This document shows positions 7,066 to 9,888 of a stretch of 9,888 nt of DNA, one piece after another. The stretch's first letter is position 1. Every line of letters begins with the position of its first letter. The notes below the pieces were generated by a model that searched no databases, was not told the DNA's origin, and worked only from the letters and a program-made list of their open reading frames with translations. A program made the position numbers and the translations under genes. Location: contig JAITFC010000092.1 in assembly GCA_031281635.1 (NCBI GenBank), forward strand, positions 1 to 9,888, read 5' to 3'. The DNA is from Puniceicoccales bacterium (lineage in GTDB: Bacteria; Verrucomicrobiota; Verrucomicrobiia; Opitutales; JAIRLM01).

Positions 7066-7156
7066 CACTCTTGGATGGATCTTGCTGTTGTAGTTATTCC
7101 GCTTTGCGTTGGCGTGATGTTGGGGCGAGGAGCCCCAGAGCGTCAACACGAGTGTG
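7064..7156. other. Nested inverted repeats adjoining the tRNA-His 3' end
   Basis: Three paired segments nest here. The outer arms CACACTC (7064-7070) and GAGTGTG (7150-7156) are perfect. The middle arms GTTGGCG (7108-7114) and CGTCAAC (7141-7147) pair with one G-U. The inner TGGGGC (7121-7126) and GCCCCA (7132-7137) close a five-base loop. The outer left arm begins in the CCA of the tRNA. No T run follows on either strand, so it is not a standard terminator. It may be a tRNA trailer or processing structure, a bidirectional 3'-end structure between convergent units, or a small structured RNA. Confidence 0.4.
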
Positions 7157-7307
7157 AATGACTATAGTTCGGCCTGCTTGTTGCCCCCGTAGAAGCAGCT
7201 TTTGCCTTTCTGAGCATGATGTCGTAGTGTGTGCAGGATTGTTTGACCGAAAATTTTCCCTTTGTCAACGGTCCTTTGCCACAACACCCACACCTCTCCA
7301 GGAACAT
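7143..7307 (-). CDS. Possible 54-residue Cys/His-rich small protein
   Basis: This short minus-strand frame starts at an ATG 34 bases after the stop of the 507-residue gene and ends inside the nested hairpin at 7108-7147. The peptide is MFLERCGCCGKGPL..., with a CxCC cluster (C6, C8, C9), a CTH (C25, H27) and a terminal HSHSC (H50, H52, C54), a spacing that could hold a metal ion. No Shine-Dalgarno sequence is visible and no family is recognised. The frame is open upstream as far as 7397, overlapping the end of the larger gene. It may be chance. Confidence 0.25.
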   Translation of the reverse strand: MFLERCGCCGKGPLTKGKFSVKQSCTHYDIMLRKAKAASTGATSRPNYSHSHSC

Positions 7308-7341
7308 CTCGATAGTGCTTGCTGTGGCTATTTTTGCAGCA

Positions 7342-8865
7342 TCAGGTGTTCGGTCCACGGCTGAAAAGAGCAGCACATTCTGTGGAAAAAGTCCCATCTG
7401 GACGGCAAGTTTGCACTGTCATCGAGATCGCAAAATGATTGGCTGCTAAATTCCTATTTAGACCGCAGTGACCTCTTACGGCGTCAACCATTAATTCAGG
7501 GACAGGAGCACCAATAATTGCGATGCATCTTACGCTGCCGTCTTGCAATACGACTATCTCATTGCGTCGCAATCCCTGTACTGACCCATAAAGTCCACTC
7601 ATGCTGCTAGAAACAGCGTCAAGCGGGATTTCATCACAGCGTATGGAAGGAGTTTCTTTGCCTGCATAGGCAGGCAATGGCCCTTCGGCACGATCCAGAA
7701 AAGACTGACAAGTACTTAGATTGCACAGTATGACCGACGCTTCCCCTTGCGTATAGCGATACTGTGCCATCGCACTAAACACATTAATTATTCTTTCATG
7801 AAGAAGACATTGGTCCGGACACGTCCTCTTCAACACTCTGCATATTCTAAAAACCTGCTTCAGGAATGGCAAGTCGGCAGTGCCATCATCACCTATTCCT
7901 GGGTCAAATCTGCAGATCGTTCCGTCTGACACATTTTCGATAATAGCTATCGGAAATTCATGCCTATCTATGTCAATAACAATGGCACTGCGTGCAGCAA
8001 TCATCTTCCGCAAATCCTGTGCCTCCTGTGTTTGTACGAAAGCTTCAATGGCTCCCGGTTCCTCAAAGTCACGTAAAGCAACAGATGCAGCAAAATCCCT
8101 AAGACAATTTCTATCAAATGGCAGATGACCCGCTTCGGCGTCATAGGCGGCCACGCAGTATTCTCGAAAAGCAATTAAGTCACTATTGTAGTATTCCTTT
8201 TGCGATGGATCACTCATGGCAATGGCGGACAATAAATCTGGAAGCAGCACATAGTCACGGACCTGCAGTTCGCTCACATGCCACAAGACGGGCAAAACAT
8301 AATGTGCATTTTCGGATCGCAAAGCCGCTATGATGCTATTCGTCAATTCTTGGCTCTGATGATTAAGTTCGTTGCCATAAATAAGATCTTCACCGGGGAA
8401 ATAGGACCAATGTGGAACTGGGAAAGGAAATTGCCGCCGATCGAGGAGGTGCAAAGCCAGCAAAATGTGGACATCTTTGGCACGGAGATTATTAGGGTCG
8501 GCGGAAATGCGCTGCACCACTTGCCGATGCAAGGCCAGCATGTTGGCGCTGAATGTTTTTGGGAGTTCTTCCTCCGGCGGAATTTCCCGTTCGCGCCCGT
8601 GGTGTATGATGAATATTTTACCCTGTCTTATGTCTTTGCTGAAAATGCAAAAGAAAAACGCGTAGATCCATACGAATGGACGTGGACAATTCGTTATTGC
8701 GCAGACAAACGACATGCGTTGCAGCAGCGTCAATACGCCCGTGTCAACGAAAGCGAGCCCGCTGATATCCGTTGCGGCAAAGTGCGAATGATCCGTCCAC
8801 CAATCCAGAAATCTGTCAGCGGCGCGACCGACGGGCGTCTCGTCACGGCACAATTCATCCACCAC
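7342..8865 (-). CDS. Large cysteine-rich uncharacterised protein
   Basis: I do not recognise this 507-residue protein. It has 17 cysteines (over 3 percent), mostly in the second half (342-497), but no regular zinc-finger spacing and no signal peptide. A hydrophobic stretch around 51-75 (MSFVCAITNC...AFFFCIF) could be membrane-associated. Residues 95-420 look globular and acidic-helical. The only starts upstream of residue 51 are GTG codons at 8865 and 8862, without a Shine-Dalgarno sequence; the first ATG is at 8715 (residue 51). Coding-like sequence (SRKPRQWYVV) continues upstream of the GTG to an in-frame TGA at 8899-8901, so the true 5' end may be broken or shifted. Over 8278-8892 the opposite strand is also open in codon register, but the 507-codon length favours this strand. 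It lies downstream of enolase on the same strand, 136 bases away. It may be lineage-specific. Confidence 0.7.
   Translation of the reverse strand: MVDELCRDETPVGRAADRFLDWWTDHSHFAATDISGLAFVDTGVLTLLQRMSFVCAITNCPRPFVWIYAFFFCIFSKDIRQGKIFIIHHGREREIPPEEELPKTFSANMLALHRQVVQRISADPNNLRAKDVHILLALHLLDRRQFPFPVPHWSYFPGEDLIYGNELNHQSQELTNSIIAALRSENAHYVLPVLWHVSELQVRDYVLLPDLLSAIAMSDPSQKEYYNSDLIAFREYCVAAYDAEAGHLPFDRNCLRDFAASVALRDFEEPGAIEAFVQTQEAQDLRKMIAARSAIVIDIDRHEFPIAIIENVSDGTICRFDPGIGDDGTADLPFLKQVFRICRVLKRTCPDQCLLHERIINVFSAMAQYRYTQGEASVILCNLSTCQSFLDRAEGPLPAYAGKETPSIRCDEIPLDAVSSSMSGLYGSVQGLRRNEIVVLQDGSVRCIAIIGAPVPELMVDAVRGHCGLNRNLAANHFAISMTVQTCRPDGTFSTECAALFSRGPNT
7658..7677. repeat. Perfect 8-bp hairpin inside the 507-residue gene
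   Basis: TTGCCTGC (7658-7665), loop ATAG and GCAGGCAA (7670-7677) form a perfect stem-loop within the coding region, encoding around PAYAGK of the leftward protein. There is no T run next to it. It is the tightest hairpin seen inside a gene in this window; its role is unknown and chance is possible. Confidence 0.5.
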
Positions 8866-8971
8866 AACGTACCACTGTCTTGGCTTGCGTGAAAGAAGTC
8901 AATGACAAATTTTGCAATCGTCGCGGCGCCGGCGTTGGAGATTTCGAATTTACACACAAGACATATGTTTC

Positions 8972-8996
8972 TTTGGGGTTCGAGCGGCACCCCAAG
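8972..8996 (-). terminator. Hairpin just after the enolase stop
   Basis: TTGGGGT (8973-8979) and ACCCCAA (8989-8995) form a 7-bp stem, extendable by one wobble pair, around a nine-base loop. It begins 5 bases past the enolase stop codon in the leftward direction. No U tract follows on the minus strand, so it may stabilise the mRNA 3' end or attenuate read-through into the gene at 8865 rather than terminate fully. Confidence 0.35.
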
Positions 8997-9001
8997 ATCC
9001 G

Positions 9002-9888
9002 CTAGGAATAGGAATGTCCCGCATAGATGGCGCGCTTCCCGAGATATTTCTCAATGCGAAGCAGCTGATTATATTTTGCCGTGCGGTCCGTCCGCGAAAG
9101 GGAGCCTGTTTTAATTTGTCCGGCACCGGTGGCGACGGCAATGTCCGCGATGGATGTATCCTCGGTTTCCCCGGATCGGTGCGAAATAATTGTGCCAAAC
9201 CCCGAACGCTGGGCAAGAGAAATCGTTTCCATGGTTTCGCTGAGCGTGCCAATTTGGTTCACTTTCACGAGGATGGCATTGGCAGCTTTTTCCGCGATTC
9301 CGCGCGCCAGATATTTTTGATTTGTCACAAAGAGATCATCGCCAATGAGCTGCACTTTCTGTCCTAATTTTTGCGTCAGCAACTGCCAGCCGGCCCAATC
9401 ATTTTCGTCGAGTCCGTCTTCGATGGAAATAATCGGGTAACGCGAGCACAGGAGAGCATAGTAATTCACCAACTCCTCCGCCGTGCGTTCGGATTTGTCT
9501 GATTTTTTGAACACGTAGAGGGAACGGGTTTTGTCATAGAATTCCGACGCGGCGACATCCAAAGCCAAAAAAACGTCCCTGCCGAGCTCGTACCCCGCTT
9601 CCCGAACCGCCCGGGCAATGACTTCCAGTGCGGCATCGTTAGATCTAAGGGAAGGCGCAAATCCACCCTCATCGCCGACGGCCGTTGAAAAGCCGCCAGC
9701 CTTGAGCACTCTCTTGAGGGCATGGAAAATTTCCGCCCCCATGCGCACCGCTTCCGAAAAATTTTTCGCACCGCGCGGCACGATCATAAACTCCTGGAAA
9801 TCAATGGGAGCATCGGAGTGTGCACCGCCGTTGAGTATGTTCATCATGGGGACGGGAAGTATGCGTCCGCCGATTCCGCCAAGATACT
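9002..9888 (-). CDS. eno: Enolase, C-terminal part (runs off the right edge)
   Basis: It interconverts 2-phosphoglycerate and phosphoenolpyruvate in glycolysis and is also a known RNA degradosome partner in some bacteria. The window holds the last 294 or so of about 425 residues; the reading continues to base 9888 as YLGGIGGRILPVPMMNILNGG, which matches the region near residue 145 of the family, so the ATG at 9847 is internal and not the start. Catalytic and metal-binding elements are intact: GDEGGFAP (catalytic Glu), LALDVAASEF (Mg Asp), SIEDGLDE (Mg Glu), IGDDLFVTN (Mg Asp), VKVNQIGT (catalytic Lys), SHRSGETEDT (His, Arg, Ser) and GQIKTGS (substrate Lys). The C-terminal KYNQLLRIEKYLG is typical. 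The stop is TAG at 9002-9004. The uncharacterised gene at 8865 lies downstream on the same strand. Confidence 0.97.
   Translation of the reverse strand, partial: YLGGIGGRILPVPMMNILNGGAHSDAPIDFQEFMIVPRGAKNFSEAVRMGAEIFHALKRVLKAGGFSTAVGDEGGFAPSLRSNDAALEVIARAVREAGYELGRDVFLALDVAASEFYDKTRSLYVFKKSDKSERTAEELVNYYALLCSRYPIISIEDGLDENDWAGWQLLTQKLGQKVQLIGDDLFVTNQKYLARGIAEKAANAILVKVNQIGTLSETMETISLAQRSGFGTIISHRSGETEDTSIADIAVATGAGQIKTGSLSRTDRTAKYNQLLRIEKYLGKRAIYAGHSYS

Noticed and set aside
6743..7093. 116-codon frame running through tRNA-His
   Set aside because: It crosses the whole tRNA and overlaps the end of the 169-residue gene; its sequence has no protein-like features.
8278..8892. 204-codon open frame on the plus strand opposite the 507-residue gene
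   Set aside because: It is in exact codon register with the longer minus-strand frame, so it stays open merely if that gene avoids TTA, CTA and TCA codons. No ribosome site or family was seen.
8973..8995. GGTTCGAG and CACCCCA near enolase as a degenerate copy of the tRNA-His 3' end (attachment site)
   Set aside because: The two short words are 10 bases apart here against 18 in the tRNA, the matches are only 5-7 bases long, and no integrase gene is present.
9002..9847. A complete 281-residue enolase-like gene starting at 9847
   Set aside because: The frame continues in enolase sequence to the window edge (YLGG...LPVP), so the ATG is internal and the gene is cut by the window rather than truncated.

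Overview
The window is bacterial chromosomal DNA of middling GC content. It carries housekeeping genes mixed with genes I do not recognise. The uracil-DNA glycosylase is a family 4 type protein that has W where the family has its third cluster cysteine (NWRPEMP). From memory, and not checked here, that resembles proteins of the Verrucomicrobiota (Opitutae). A PVC-superphylum bacterium is my best but unproven guess. No plasmid, phage, IS element or CRISPR signal was seen.

Layout. 1-1674 (+): a large protein of unknown function, open at the left edge, with an 18-bp tandem repeat and a possible internal duplication. 1675-1858: a convergent intergenic region with two hairpins. 1859-2743 (-): the uracil-DNA glycosylase, divergent from thyA at 2797-3594 (+). 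3608-6254 (-): two overlapping genes, a DMT/EamA-type permease followed by an MsbA-like ABC exporter. 6255-6344: a short AT-rich divergent spacer with an 8-bp inverted repeat. 6345-6854 (+): a small membrane-anchored protein of unknown function. 6989-7065 (+): tRNA-His(GTG) with encoded CCA, followed at once by a nested inverted-repeat structure. 7342-8865 (-): a long cysteine-rich protein of unknown function, possibly followed by a 54-residue Cys/His-rich small ORF at 7143-7307. 9002 to the right edge (-): the C-terminal two thirds of enolase.

How the genes work together. Thymidylate synthase removes dUMP by making dTMP, and the glycosylase excises uracil that reaches DNA. The two start about 50 bases apart in opposite directions, a compact uracil-exclusion pair. 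The permease and the ABC exporter share a 14-base overlap and are probably translationally coupled. Enolase is the lone glycolytic gene. The three large or mid-sized orphans (543, 507 and 169 residues) and the structure next to tRNA-His are the parts known genes do not explain. I see no clear multi-gene novel system, only single orphans worth following.
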